Below are positions 26,149 through 35,116 of a stretch of 64,000 nucleotides of DNA, piece by piece. Made by a program: the position numbers and the translations under genes. Numbering within the stretch: position 1 is the first letter of the stretch; each line of letters starts with the position of its first letter. A model generated the notes under the pieces. It saw only the letters and a list, made by a program, of their open reading frames with translations, was not told the origin of the DNA and made no database searches. The stretch comes from Pseudomonadota bacterium (lineage in GTDB: Bacteria; Pseudomonadota; Alphaproteobacteria; Acetobacterales; Acetobacteraceae). The stretch lies in NCBI GenBank assembly GCA_021845985.1, contig JAJZES010000043.1:62001-126000 (forward strand). Direction: 5' to 3'.

Positions 26149-28329
26149 GTGACGCGCAAGCGCCGCCCCGATCCGGCCGACGCGCTGCCGTCCCGCGAGG
26201 ACATCCGCCGTTTCGTCCGCGAGCATCCCGGCCGCGTCGGCAAGGGCGAGATCGCGCGCGCCTTCAATCTCGGCCCCGAGCAACACCGCGCGCTGCGCGA
26301 CCTGCTGAAGGAACTGGCGGCGGAGGGCGATCTGGCACCGGCCGGGCATCGGCGGTTTCAGGCGCCCGGCCGGCTGCCGGATGCGACGATCGTGCAGATC
26401 ACCGGCACCGACCGCGACGGCGATGCGGTGGCGCGCCCGGTGCAGTGGGAGGGGCCAGGACCGCCGCCGCAGATCCTGATGGTGGCCGAGCCGCGCGGCC
26501 GGCCGGCGCTGGCGCCGGGCGAACGGGTGCTGGCGAGGCTGCGCCCGATCGGTCCGGGCCGCTACGAGGGCCGCACGCTCAAACGCTTGTCCGACGCGCC
26601 GGGGCGCATTCTCGGCGTCTATCGCAGCGGCCCCGCCGGCGGCCGGATCGTGCCGACCGACCGCCGCGCCAAGGCCGAATGGCTGGTGCCGCCGGGCGAG
26701 AGCGGCGCCGCCGAGCCGGGCGAGATCGTGCTCGCCGCCCCGCTGCCCGGCAGCGGATTCGGCCTGCGCCCGGCGCGCATCGTCGAGCGGCTGGGGCGGA
26801 TGGGCGATGCACGCTCGGTCAGTCTCATCGTCATCCACACCAACGACATCCCGACCGTGTTCCCCGACGCGGCGCTGGCCGAGGCGAAGCGGGCGCGCGG
26901 CGTCACCGTGCGCGGGCGCACCGACCTGCGCGCGGTGCCGCTGGTCACCATCGACGGCGAGGACGCGCGCGACTTCGACGACGCGGTGTTCGCCCAGCCT
27001 GAGGGCGACGGCTTCCGCCTGCTCGTCGCCATCGCCGATGTGGCGCAATACGTGCGCCCCGGCTCGGCGCTCGACCGCAGCGCCTGGACGCGCGGCAATT
27101 CCTGCTATTTCCCCGACCGCGTCGTGCCGATGCTGCCCGAGGAACTGTCGAACGGCTGGTGCAGCCTGCGGCCCGGCGAGGACCGCGGCTGCCTGTTCGT
27201 CGAGATGCGCATTGACGCCGCCGGCCGCAAACTGTCGCACGCCTTCGGCCGCGGCATCATGCGCAGCGCCGCCCGCCTGACCTATGAGGCGGTGCAGGCG
27301 GCGCATGACGACGCCACCGACACCGCGCTGCCGATCGCCCCGCTGTATGCCGCGTTCCGCGCCCTGCTGGCGGCGCGGCAGGCGCGCGGCACGCTCGACC
27401 TCGACCTGCCGGAACGCCGCGTCATCCTCGATGATGCCGGGCGGGTGGTCGCGGTGGCGCCACGCCCGCGCCTGGACAGCCACCGGCTGATCGAAGAGTT
27501 CATGGTGCTGGCCAATGTCAGCGCCGCCGAAGAACTGGAGCGGCTGCACCGGCCCTGCGTCTATCGCGTGCATGCGCCGCCGAGCGACGAGAAGCTGGAG
27601 ACGCTGCGCGGCTTTCTGCATCCGTTCGGGATCGCGCTGCCGCCGGGCAACCAGATCCATCCACGCGATCTCGACGGCGTGCTCAAGCGCGTCGCCGGCA
27701 CCGAGCAGGCACTGCTGGTCAACGAGGTGATGCTGCGCAGCCAGAGCCAAGCCGCGTACAGCCCCGACAATATCGGCCATTTCGGTCTGGCGCTGCCGCG
27801 CTATGCGCATTTCACCAGCCCGATCCGCCGCTATGCCGATCTGCTGGTGCATCGCGCGCTGATCGCCGGGCTGAAACTCGGCGTCGGCGGCCTGACCGAG
27901 GAGGAAGCCGGCCAACTGGCGGACAGCGCCGAACACATCACCGCGACCGAACGCCGCGCCGCGCTGGCCGAACGCGACGCGGTTGACCGCTACCTTGCCG
28001 CATTCATGGCCGACAAAGTCGGCGCGGTGTTCGCCGCGCGCATTTCCGGCGTGACCCGGTTCGGCCTGTTCGTTACAATCGCCGGCAGCGGGGCGAGCGG
28101 ACTCGTCCCGGTCTCGTCCCTGCCGGACGATTTCTGGATGCACGACGAAGCCACCGCATCGCTCAACGGCCGCCGCAGCCGCCTCAGCTTCCGGCTGGCG
28201 CAGGAAGTGGAGGTGCGCCTCGCCGAGGCCAGTCCGGTCACCGGCGGGCTGGTGTTCCACATCATGCAGGGCGTGGCGGATCGCGGACAGGCGGCGGGCA
28301 GCCGGACCACGCCGCGGCGGCGGCGCTGA
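26149..28329 (+). CDS. rnr: Ribonuclease R
   Basis: A 726-residue 3'-5' exoribonuclease of the RNase II/R family, which degrades structured RNA. It has an N-terminal winged-helix region (EDIRRFVREHPGRVGKGEIA), cold-shock-type RNA-binding segments, and an RNB catalytic domain with TIDGEDARDFDDAV carrying the metal-binding Asp cluster. The family segment HFTSPIRRYADLLVHRAL and a C-terminal S1 domain (ARISGVTRFGLFVTI) follow. The start is GTG one base after the topA stop. There is no long basic tail as in E. coli RNase R; it ends in a short Arg-rich stretch. Its stop shares a base with the next gene's ATG. Confidence 0.96.
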   Translation: MTRKRRPDPADALPSREDIRRFVREHPGRVGKGEIARAFNLGPEQHRALRDLLKELAAEGDLAPAGHRRFQAPGRLPDATIVQITGTDRDGDAVARPVQWEGPGPPPQILMVAEPRGRPALAPGERVLARLRPIGPGRYEGRTLKRLSDAPGRILGVYRSGPAGGRIVPTDRRAKAEWLVPPGESGAAEPGEIVLAAPLPGSGFGLRPARIVERLGRMGDARSVSLIVIHTNDIPTVFPDAALAEAKRARGVTVRGRTDLRAVPLVTIDGEDARDFDDAVFAQPEGDGFRLLVAIADVAQYVRPGSALDRSAWTRGNSCYFPDRVVPMLPEELSNGWCSLRPGEDRGCLFVEMRIDAAGRKLSHAFGRGIMRSAARLTYEAVQAAHDDATDTALPIAPLYAAFRALLAARQARGTLDLDLPERRVILDDAGRVVAVAPRPRLDSHRLIEEFMVLANVSAAEELERLHRPCVYRVHAPPSDEKLETLRGFLHPFGIALPPGNQIHPRDLDGVLKRVAGTEQALLVNEVMLRSQSQAAYSPDNIGHFGLALPRYAHFTSPIRRYADLLVHRALIAGLKLGVGGLTEEEAGQLADSAEHITATERRAALAERDAVDRYLAAFMADKVGAVFAARISGVTRFGLFVTIAGSGASGLVPVSSLPDDFWMHDEATASLNGRRSRLSFRLAQEVEVRLAEASPVTGGLVFHIMQGVADRGQAAGSRTTPRRRR

Positions 28330-29867
28330 TGCGGGCGTTTCTGCTGCTGCTGGCGATGCTGACGCCGCTCGCCGGACGCGCCGAGCCATTGCCGCTCGGG
28401 CGCGGCCTGAACCAGCGGCTGATGGCCGAGGTGTTCGCGACCGCGCTCGGCTTCATGGCACCGCGCACGCTGGAGCCGGTGGCGATGCCGCAGATGGCGC
28501 TGTGGGCGCTGTCGGGGCTGGCGCGGATTGATCCGATGCTGACCTCATCGATCACCGACAACACGCTGATCCTGGCGGCGCCGGGCCGGGTGGTGTTTGC
28601 CCGCCGGGTGCCGGCGGCGGACGACGCGGATGGCTGGGGCGAGGCGCTGGCCGATGCCGCGCATGCCGCCTGGTCATACTCGGCCGCGGCCCGCGCCAGC
28701 GGTACCCAGGGCATGATCGGGGCGATGCTCGGCACGCTGTGCGGCCATCTCGACCCCTATTCGCGCTACGCCGCGCCGGCCGAGGCCGATGCCGACCGGG
28801 AGCGACGGGCCGGCGCCGCCGGCATCGGCGCCACGGTGGCGCTGCACGGCGGCGCCTTCGTCATCGCCGAGGCGGCCGATGACGGGCCGGCCGCCGCCGC
28901 CGGCATCCGCGCCGGCGACCGTCTGCTGGCCGTCGATCATGAGTCGGTGCAGGGCGCCGATCTGCAATCGGTGCAGGCGCTGCTCGCCGGGCCTGAGGGA
29001 ACCGGCGTGGTGCTGACGCTGCGCCAACGCGGCGGCCAGGAGCGCAGCGTCGAGATCGTGCGCAGTCTGCGGCCACCGACGACGGTTGCCGCCGAGCTGC
29101 GCGCCGACCTGCTGGTGCTGCGGGTCAGCAGCTTCACCAGCGACACCGGCGCGCGGCTGGCGCAGGCGCTGCTCGATGGCCTGTCGTCGCCGCGACGGCC
29201 GCGCGGCGTCGTGCTCGACCTGCGCGGCAATCGCGGCGGGCTGCTGCTGCAGGCGGTGGCGGCGGCGGAGACGCTGCTGCCGCGCGGCATCGTCGCCACC
29301 ACCGAAGGGCGCGACCCGGCGGCACGGCACGAATTCGTCGCCCACGGCGCCGACCTGTCGGCCGGCCTGCCGGTGGTGGTGCTGGTCGATGGCGGATCGG
29401 CCAGTGCCGCCGAGGTGCTGGCCGCGGCGCTGGCCGACCAGCACCGCGCCGTGGTCGTCGGCAGCGTCACCTATGGCAAGGGATTGGTGCAGACCGTGGT
29501 GCCGCTGCCCGATGGCGGCGAATTGCTGGTCAGTTGGAGCCGGCTGCTGGCGCCGCTCGGCTGGCCGATCCAGCAGCTTGGCGTGCTGCCGCAGGTCTGC
29601 ACCAGTCAGGGCGCGGCGATGCTGTCGCGGCAGTTGGAGCGGCTGGCGCGCGGCGACCAGCCGATGGCGGCGGCCTTGGCGCGCGACCGCGCGGCACGTC
29701 CACCGCTGGCACCGGAGCTGCTGCTCGACCTGCGCACCACCTGTCCGCAGGGCGCCGGCGGGGCGCTCGACCTTGTCGCGGCGCATCGCTTGCTGCACGA
29801 TCCGGCGGCGTATGCGGCGGCGCTGATCGGGCCGCCGCCATCGAGTGTCGCGGCACGACTGCAATAG
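28329..29867 (+). CDS. S41-family C-terminal processing protease
   Basis: A 512-residue exported serine protease of the CtpA/Tsp type. A signal peptide covers residues 1-18 (ending GRA). A PDZ domain lies at about 163-248 (GIGATVALHGGAFVIAEA, AAGIRAGDRLLAVDHE). The catalytic domain has LDLRGNRGGLL, the nucleophile region GGSASAAE (likely Ser359) and the general base TYGKG (Lys384), which are the normal Ser-Lys dyad. A Cys pair (LPQVCTSQG, LRTTCPQG) in the C-terminal extension could form a disulfide. It is the last gene of the pyrB-to-rnr run, overlapping rnr by one base. Confidence 0.9.
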   Translation: MRAFLLLLAMLTPLAGRAEPLPLGRGLNQRLMAEVFATALGFMAPRTLEPVAMPQMALWALSGLARIDPMLTSSITDNTLILAAPGRVVFARRVPAADDADGWGEALADAAHAAWSYSAAARASGTQGMIGAMLGTLCGHLDPYSRYAAPAEADADRERRAGAAGIGATVALHGGAFVIAEAADDGPAAAAGIRAGDRLLAVDHESVQGADLQSVQALLAGPEGTGVVLTLRQRGGQERSVEIVRSLRPPTTVAAELRADLLVLRVSSFTSDTGARLAQALLDGLSSPRRPRGVVLDLRGNRGGLLLQAVAAAETLLPRGIVATTEGRDPAARHEFVAHGADLSAGLPVVVLVDGGSASAAEVLAAALADQHRAVVVGSVTYGKGLVQTVVPLPDGGELLVSWSRLLAPLGWPIQQLGVLPQVCTSQGAAMLSRQLERLARGDQPMAAALARDRAARPPLAPELLLDLRTTCPQGAGGALDLVAAHRLLHDPAAYAAALIGPPPSSVAARLQ

Positions 29868-29892
29868 CCGCGGACGCGGCGGGGGGAACACG

Positions 29893-30219
29893 ATGATCTA
29901 TGAGATGCGCGTCTATCGCTGCGTCACCGGCCGGCTGCCGGCGCTGCTGGCGCGGTTCCAGAACCACACGCTGAAAATCTGGAAAAAGCACGGCATCCGC
30001 CAGGCCGGATTCTGGACCACCGTGGTCGGCGAGTCCAACCAGGACCTGACCTATATGCTGGCCTGGGAAAGCCTGGCCGAGCGCGAGGCCAAATGGGCCA
30101 AATTCATGGTGGACCCGGAATGGCAAGCGGCCCGCACAGCGAGCGAGGCGGACGGGCCGATCGTGCAGACGATCAGCAATCAGTTGCTGGCGCCAACTGG
30201 GTTTTCTTCGGTGCAATAG
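29893..30219 (+). CDS. NIPSNAP-family small protein
   Basis: A 108-residue protein of the NIPSNAP family (dimeric alpha/beta barrel fold). The diagnostic N-terminus MIYEMRVYRCVTGRLPALL and the middle FQNHTLKIWKKHGI and GFWTTVVGES ... YMLAWESLAEREAKWAKF are intact. The biochemical role of bacterial members is unsettled; they often sit beside catabolic enzymes. The ATG follows a GGGGGGAA ribosome-binding site, 25 bp after the protease gene. It converges on the glycosyltransferase-like gene. Confidence 0.88.
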   Translation: MIYEMRVYRCVTGRLPALLARFQNHTLKIWKKHGIRQAGFWTTVVGESNQDLTYMLAWESLAEREAKWAKFMVDPEWQAARTASEADGPIVQTISNQLLAPTGFSSVQ

Positions 30220-30248
30220 CGCCGCGGCAGCACCGCATGATGCATCGG

Positions 30249-31001
30249 TTACGCAGCAGCCGCGTCGCACGGCTCGGGGTGGCGCAAATCCGGCCGGCCG
30301 CTGAACGCATGGGGTCCGATATGGTCGAGCCGGCCGCGCGTATCGAGCCAGATGCGCCCGCCGATCGCCCGCCAGCGCCGGCAGAACGCATAATCCTCGC
30401 TGAGATAGGTGCCGGTTTCGCGGTCGATCATGCTGTCGAACAGCGCATACAGATTGCCGCCGGGAGGGGTGCCGGTATGGTCGGAGCGGTACTGCGTCTC
30501 GGGATAGGCGGCGGTCATCTCGCGCAGGGCGGTGCGGCTGAGCAGCAGGAAGCCGGTGCCGGCAAACTCGCCCGTGACGAAGCCGTCGCGGCGTTCGGCC
30601 GCGGCACCGGTGCAGGGCACGCCGAGATAGCGCAGCGTCGCCGCCGCCGCCGGCTCGTCCGGCCGCGCCGCCTGCCAGTCGCGCAGTTTCAGCGGATACA
30701 TGCCGGCGACGACATCCTCGCCGAACGCCAGCATGCGCAGCACCTGTGCCACCTCGAAGCCGATATCGGCATCAATGAACAGCAGATGCGTCGCCGCCGG
30801 ATGATCGAGGAAGCGTGCCACCAGCGAATTGCGCGCCCGCGGGATCAGCGAGTCGTGGCCGAGCAACTCCAGGCTGACCGCCAGCCCGCCGCGCGCGCCA
30901 TGCAGCATCAGCGCCAGCACCGATGTCATGTATGACTGCCCGACCGTGCCGCCGAAGCACGGGGTTGCCACCATCAGATTGAGCCCGTGCCGCTGCGTCA
31001 T
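30249..31001 (-). CDS. GT-A-fold glycosyltransferase-like protein
   Basis: A 250-residue protein with the look of a nucleotide-sugar glycosyltransferase: LNLMVATPCFGG at the N-terminus, LIPRARNSLVARFLDH, and a DxD-type motif in LLFIDADIGF (about residue 77), then AGMYPLKL. A later FAGTGFLLLSRTAL and YLSEDYAFCRRW resemble acceptor-side elements. There is no signal peptide or membrane helix. I start at the ATG at 31001; the frame runs further upstream into the region before the divergent alcohol dehydrogenase. The acceptor and donor are unknown. Confidence 0.7.
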   Translation of the reverse strand: MTQRHGLNLMVATPCFGGTVGQSYMTSVLALMLHGARGGLAVSLELLGHDSLIPRARNSLVARFLDHPAATHLLFIDADIGFEVAQVLRMLAFGEDVVAGMYPLKLRDWQAARPDEPAAAATLRYLGVPCTGAAAERRDGFVTGEFAGTGFLLLSRTALREMTAAYPETQYRSDHTGTPPGGNLYALFDSMIDRETGTYLSEDYAFCRRWRAIGGRIWLDTRGRLDHIGPHAFSGRPDLRHPEPCDAAAA

Positions 31002-31055
31002 CACGCCAGACTGGCGGCGGCCGGTGAACACTTTGCAAACGAGGAACATGACGCC

Positions 31056-32144
31056 GTGAAAGCCGCCATCTGCCGCGCCTTTGGTCAACCGCTCAGCATC
31101 GAGGAAGTCGATCTCGTGGCGCCGCGCGCCGGCGAGGTGCGGGTGAAACTGGCCGCCTGCGCCATCTGCCACAGCGACATCCTCGCCGCCGAAGGCGCCT
31201 GGGGCGGCACGCTGCCGGCGGTCTATGGCCATGAGGCGGCCGGCGTGGTGGAGGCGGTTGGCGCCGGCGTCACCCATCTGCAGCCGGGCGACCATGCGGT
31301 GGTGACGCTGATCCGCGCCTGTGGCCATTGTCCGGCCTGTTCGCGCGGCGCGCCGGTGCGCTGCGATGCGGTGTTTCCGCTCGACGCCACGCCGCCGCTG
31401 ACGGTGCGCGGCAGCGGCGAGGCGCTGGTGCAGGGGCTGCGCACCGCCGCCTTCGCCGAAGCGGTGACGGTGGATGCCTCGCAGGCGGTGCTGGTGCCGA
31501 AAGACCTGCCGCTCGACTGCGCCGCGCTGCTCGCCTGCGGCGTGCTGACCGGGGTTGGCGCGGTGCTCAACACCGCCGGGGTGCGCGCCGGGGAGTGCGT
31601 CGTCGTCATCGGCACCGGCGGGGTCGGGCTGAATGCGGTGCAGGGCGCCGCACTCGCCGGGGCGTCACCGATCATCGCGCTCGACCCGGTGGCCGGCAAG
31701 CGCGCCGCGGCGCTGGAGTTCGGCGCGACCCAGGCGGCCGATCCGACGACCGGCGACATCCCCGGTCTGATCCGCGCGATGAACGGCGGACGGCTGGCCG
31801 ACTACGTGTTCGTCACCGTCGGCGCACGCAGCGCGATGGAGCAGGCGACGACACTGATCGGCCGCGGCGGCAGCGTCGTCGTCGTCGGCATGCCGGCCTC
31901 GGGGGTCAGCGCCAGTTACGACCCCGGCTGGCTGGCCGCCGATGAGCAGCGCATCCTCGGCAGCAAGATGGGATCGGCGCGGCTGCCGGTGGATATGCCG
32001 CGGCTGGTGGCGGCGTGGCAGGCGGGACGGCTCAAGCTTGCCGAGCTGATCAGCGGACGCTACCCGCTGGCGCAGATCAACGAGGCCATCGCCTCGGCCA
32101 AATCCGGCGCCGCGCTGCGCAACGTGATCGTCTTCGACCAATGA
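31056..32144 (+). CDS. Zinc-dependent alcohol dehydrogenase (MDR family)
   Basis: A 362-residue medium-chain dehydrogenase. The catalytic zinc residues (CAICHSD, GHEAAGVVEAVG) and the four-Cys structural zinc lobe (CGHCPACSRGAPVRC) are complete. The nucleotide fold has VIGTGGVGLNAVQGA. It resembles the class III/acyloin-type alcohol dehydrogenases and should oxidise an alcohol with NAD. The start is GTG at 31056 with GAGGA ten bases upstream. It overlaps the next gene by four bases (ATGA), placing it first in a three-gene catabolic operon with the enolase-superfamily and beta-hydroxyacid dehydrogenase genes. Confidence 0.88.
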   Translation: MKAAICRAFGQPLSIEEVDLVAPRAGEVRVKLAACAICHSDILAAEGAWGGTLPAVYGHEAAGVVEAVGAGVTHLQPGDHAVVTLIRACGHCPACSRGAPVRCDAVFPLDATPPLTVRGSGEALVQGLRTAAFAEAVTVDASQAVLVPKDLPLDCAALLACGVLTGVGAVLNTAGVRAGECVVVIGTGGVGLNAVQGAALAGASPIIALDPVAGKRAAALEFGATQAADPTTGDIPGLIRAMNGGRLADYVFVTVGARSAMEQATTLIGRGGSVVVVGMPASGVSASYDPGWLAADEQRILGSKMGSARLPVDMPRLVAAWQAGRLKLAELISGRYPLAQINEAIASAKSGAALRNVIVFDQ

Positions 32145-33361
32145 AGATCGTCGGGCTGAAAACCTTCATCGTCGGCAATCCGCCGCCGCGCTGGGGCGGG
32201 CGGTATTTCCTGTTCCTCAAACTCGTCACCAATGACGGCATCGAGGGCGTCGGCGAGGTGTACGCGGCGACGTTCGGGCCGCAGGCGATGGTGCGGCTGA
32301 TCGAGGACGTGTTCGTCCGCCATGTCGAGGGCGCCGACCCGTTCCGCATCGAGGCGCTGTGGCGGCGCGTCTATGGCGCCGGCTACTCGATGCGCCCGGA
32401 CATCACGCTGATGGGCGTGCTGTCGGGGATTGAGATGGCGCTGTGGGACATTGCCGGCAAGGCGGTCGGCAAGCCGGTGCATGCGCTGCTCGGCGGGCGG
32501 GTGCAGGAGCGGCTGCGCAGCTACACCTATCTCTATCCCTCGGCCGACGAGGGCGACGAGGGCGACGCCTATGCCAGTTCCGCGGTGTATGACGACCCCG
32601 ACGTGGCGGCGGGGCGGGCGGCGGAATATGTCGCGCAGGGGTTCACGGCGCTGAAGTTCGACCCGGCCGGTCCCTATTCCAGCTTCGATCCGCGCCAGCC
32701 GTCGCTGGAGCGCGCCGAGCTGTCGGAGCGGTTCTGCCGGCGGCTGCGCGAGGCGGTCGGCACCCGCGCCGATCTGCTGTTCGGCACGCATGGCCAGTTC
32801 ACCACCAGCGGCGCGATCCGGCTGGCGCGCCGGCTGGAGCCGTTCGACCCGCTGTGGTTCGAGGAGCCGGTGCCGCCGGAGAAGCCCGAGGAAATGGCCA
32901 TCGTGGCGCGGCAGACCACCATCCCGATCGCCACCGGCGAGCGGCTGACCACCAAATACGAGTTCGCCCGGGTGCTTGAATGCCGCGCCGCGTCGATCCT
33001 GCAGATGGCGCTCGGCCGGGTCGGCGGGCTGCTCGAAGCCAAAAAGATCGCCGGCATGGCGGAGGCGTATTACGCCCAGGTGGCGCCGCATCTGTATTGC
33101 GGACCGATCGAGGGCGCGGCGAACATCCAGCTTGCCGCCTGCATCCCCAATTTCCTGATCCTGGAAAGCATCGGCACCTGGAGTGGCTTTCACGCCGAGA
33201 TTCTAAAAACGCCGATCCGCTGGGAAGACGGAAGCGTGATCGTGCCCGATGCGCCCGGTCTGGGCGTCGAACTGGATGAGGATGTCGCGCGCGCGCATCC
33301 CTATACCGGCACCGAGCTGCATCTCGTTCCGCGGGATGTGCCGGTGCTGCCGCCGGAGTGA
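32141..33361 (+). CDS. Mandelate racemase/muconate lactonizing enzyme family protein
   Basis: A 406-residue enolase-superfamily enzyme, probably a sugar-acid dehydratase or cycloisomerase. The capping domain (GGRYFLFLKLVTNDGIEGVGE) leads into the barrel. ALKFDP lies at the KxK position, WFEEPVPPE and ATGERL carry two metal-binding Glu, and APHLYCGP carries a possible catalytic His. At the first metal ligand the sequence is FGTHGQ, where galactonate-dehydratase-type enzymes have D-F-H-G-R, so the Asp appears to be Gly. That may be typical of its own subfamily. It sits between an alcohol dehydrogenase and a beta-hydroxyacid dehydrogenase, consistent with a sugar-acid pathway. The substrate is unknown. 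Confidence 0.85.
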   Translation: MKIVGLKTFIVGNPPPRWGGRYFLFLKLVTNDGIEGVGEVYAATFGPQAMVRLIEDVFVRHVEGADPFRIEALWRRVYGAGYSMRPDITLMGVLSGIEMALWDIAGKAVGKPVHALLGGRVQERLRSYTYLYPSADEGDEGDAYASSAVYDDPDVAAGRAAEYVAQGFTALKFDPAGPYSSFDPRQPSLERAELSERFCRRLREAVGTRADLLFGTHGQFTTSGAIRLARRLEPFDPLWFEEPVPPEKPEEMAIVARQTTIPIATGERLTTKYEFARVLECRAASILQMALGRVGGLLEAKKIAGMAEAYYAQVAPHLYCGPIEGAANIQLAACIPNFLILESIGTWSGFHAEILKTPIRWEDGSVIVPDAPGLGVELDEDVARAHPYTGTELHLVPRDVPVLPPE

Positions 33362-33369
33362 GGATCACC

Positions 33370-34275
33370 ATGCGCTACGCTTTCATTGGTCTCGGCAATC
33401 TCGGCGGCAAACTGGCCGGCTGCCTGCTGCGCGCCGGTATTCCGCTGGTGGTGTACGATCGCGACCCGCAGGCGGTTGCCGCCACCGGCGCCCCTGCCGC
33501 GGCCTCACCGCGCGCGGCGGCGGCCGGGGCGGATGCGGTGATCACCTGCCTGCCCTCACCCGTCGTCTCGGAAGCGGTGCTGACCGGACCCGATGGCATT
33601 CTGGCCGGCATGGCGCCGGGCGCGACGTGGATCGAGATGAGCACGCTCGACCGCGACTCGGTAATCCGGCTGGCGGCGGTGGCGGCGGCGCACGGCGTGC
33701 GCACGCTGGAGTCGCCGGTGACCGGCGGGGTGCATCTGGCCGCGGTCGGCGCGGTGACGGTGCTGGCCGGCGGCGATGCCGACCTGCTTGAGGCGCACCG
33801 GCCGGCGTTGGCGGCGATGGGGCGGACCATCCTGCATATGGGTCCGCTCGGCAGCGCCGCGGTGATGAAGGTGATCACCAACATGCTCGCCTTCATCCAC
33901 CTCGTCGCCGATGGCGAGGCGCTGATGCTGGCGCGGCGCGGCGGGCTTGATCTGGCGCAGGCGTTCGCGGCGATCCGCGCCAGCTCGGGCAACAGCTTTG
34001 TCCACGAGACCGAAGGCCAGTTGATCCTCAACGGCAGCTACGACATCGCCTTCTCGATGGATCTGGCGTGCAAGGATCTCGGCTTCGCAATGGGCTTCGG
34101 GCAGGAGTTCGGCGTGCCGCTCGACCTCGCGGCGCGGACCGCCGAGATATTCGCGCGCGCGCGCGCGTCGTTCGGCGGCACCGCCCAGTCAACCATGGTG
34201 GTCAAGCTGCTGGAGGATGCGCTCGCCACCGACCTGCGGGCGCCTGGGTTTCCGGCCCGGCTGGAAGCGACATAG
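33370..34275 (+). CDS. Beta-hydroxyacid dehydrogenase (3-hydroxyisobutyrate dehydrogenase-like)
   Basis: A 301-residue NAD(P)-dependent dehydrogenase of the HIBADH/tartronate-semialdehyde-reductase family. It has the Rossmann motif FIGLGNLGGKLAG (residues 5-17), the substrate loop ESPVTGGVHLAAVG and the catalytic Lys in AAVMKVITNML. The C-terminal helical domain contains KDLGFAMGFGQEFGVPL. I use the ATG at 33370, which has a GAGG site; a GTG four codons earlier overlaps the upstream stop. It is the third gene of the operon and could act on a semialdehyde or hydroxyacid produced by the enolase-superfamily enzyme. Confidence 0.9.
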   Translation: MRYAFIGLGNLGGKLAGCLLRAGIPLVVYDRDPQAVAATGAPAAASPRAAAAGADAVITCLPSPVVSEAVLTGPDGILAGMAPGATWIEMSTLDRDSVIRLAAVAAAHGVRTLESPVTGGVHLAAVGAVTVLAGGDADLLEAHRPALAAMGRTILHMGPLGSAAVMKVITNMLAFIHLVADGEALMLARRGGLDLAQAFAAIRASSGNSFVHETEGQLILNGSYDIAFSMDLACKDLGFAMGFGQEFGVPLDLAARTAEIFARARASFGGTAQSTMVVKLLEDALATDLRAPGFPARLEAT

Positions 34276-34346
34276 CGGCACCCGACCGCGGCGGCGGCGG
34301 CGGCCTGTGCCCGGAACGCTTGGCGGCCGGATCGACCGATCGCCGC

Positions 34347-35105
34347 TCAGATCCAACCGCCGTCCACGGTCCAGGTCTGCGCCGTCGCCATGCGGCTGTC
34401 GTCGGCCGCCAGCCACAGCACCAGCCGCGCCACGTCGGGCGGATAGAGCCGGTCCTTCAGGCATTGCCCGGCCTCGCGCCGGGCATCGCTCGCGGCGTCG
34501 AGCCATAAGGTCGTCTGCCGTTCGGTCATGATCCAGCCGGGCAGCACACAATTGACCCGAATGCGATACGGGCCGAGGTCGCGGGCGAAGCTGCGGGTCA
34601 GCGCCTCGATCGCCGCCTTGCTCGCCGTGTAGGCCGGCATGCCGCCCTGGCCGAGATGCCAGCTCGTCGAGCCGAAATTGATGATCGAGCCGGCGCCGGC
34701 CTCGACCATCGCCGGCGCCGCCGCCTGGATGGCGAAGAACTGGTGGCGCAGGTTCACCGCCAGCCGCTGGTCCCAGTATTCCGGCGTCACCTTGCGCCAG
34801 TCGTGGCGCTCGTCGTGGCCGGCATTGTTGACCAGCACCTGAAACGGCCCGAGCGCGGCGATTGCCGCGCGCAGGGCGGCAATGTCGGTCAGATCGGTGT
34901 GCAGATAGGCGGGGCGCGGATGTCCGGCGGCGGCGATCTCGGCACACAACGACCCGGCCGCCGCGTCGTTGATGTCCACGAAGGCGACGCGCGCGCCCTG
35001 GGCGGCGAAATGCGCGACGATGGCGGCGCCGATGCCGCTGGCGCCGCCGGTGACCAGCACCGCACGGTCACGCAGACTCGGATAGATCGCATCGTTCGGC
35101 TGCAT
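34347..35105 (-). CDS. SDR-family oxidoreductase
   Basis: A 252-residue classical short-chain dehydrogenase. It has the normal TGGASGIG cofactor motif, NNAG, the active-site Ser in NFGSTSW, YTASK and the PGWIMT loop. It is the last gene of the leftward importer operon (binding protein, two permeases, SDR), 11 bp after the permease stop. This position suggests that it oxidises the imported sugar or polyol, as sugar 1-dehydrogenases do in alphaproteobacteria. It converges on the hydroxyacid dehydrogenase. An in-frame extension of 41 codons upstream overlaps the permease and is not used. Confidence 0.9.
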   Translation of the reverse strand: MQPNDAIYPSLRDRAVLVTGGASGIGAAIVAHFAAQGARVAFVDINDAAAGSLCAEIAAAGHPRPAYLHTDLTDIAALRAAIAALGPFQVLVNNAGHDERHDWRKVTPEYWDQRLAVNLRHQFFAIQAAAPAMVEAGAGSIINFGSTSWHLGQGGMPAYTASKAAIEALTRSFARDLGPYRIRVNCVLPGWIMTERQTTLWLDAASDARREAGQCLKDRLYPPDVARLVLWLAADDSRMATAQTWTVDGGWI

Positions 35106-35116
35106 GGCTGGACCCT

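Noticed and set aside
23373-26267. A 964-codon leftward frame opposite topA
   Set aside because: Its translation is low complexity. topA on the plus strand has intact catalytic motifs.
34140-34175. GCGCGCGCGC run in the hydroxyacid dehydrogenase gene as a Z-DNA or slippage site
   Set aside because: It is short and codes for a normal Ala/Arg stretch. The GC content makes such runs expected.
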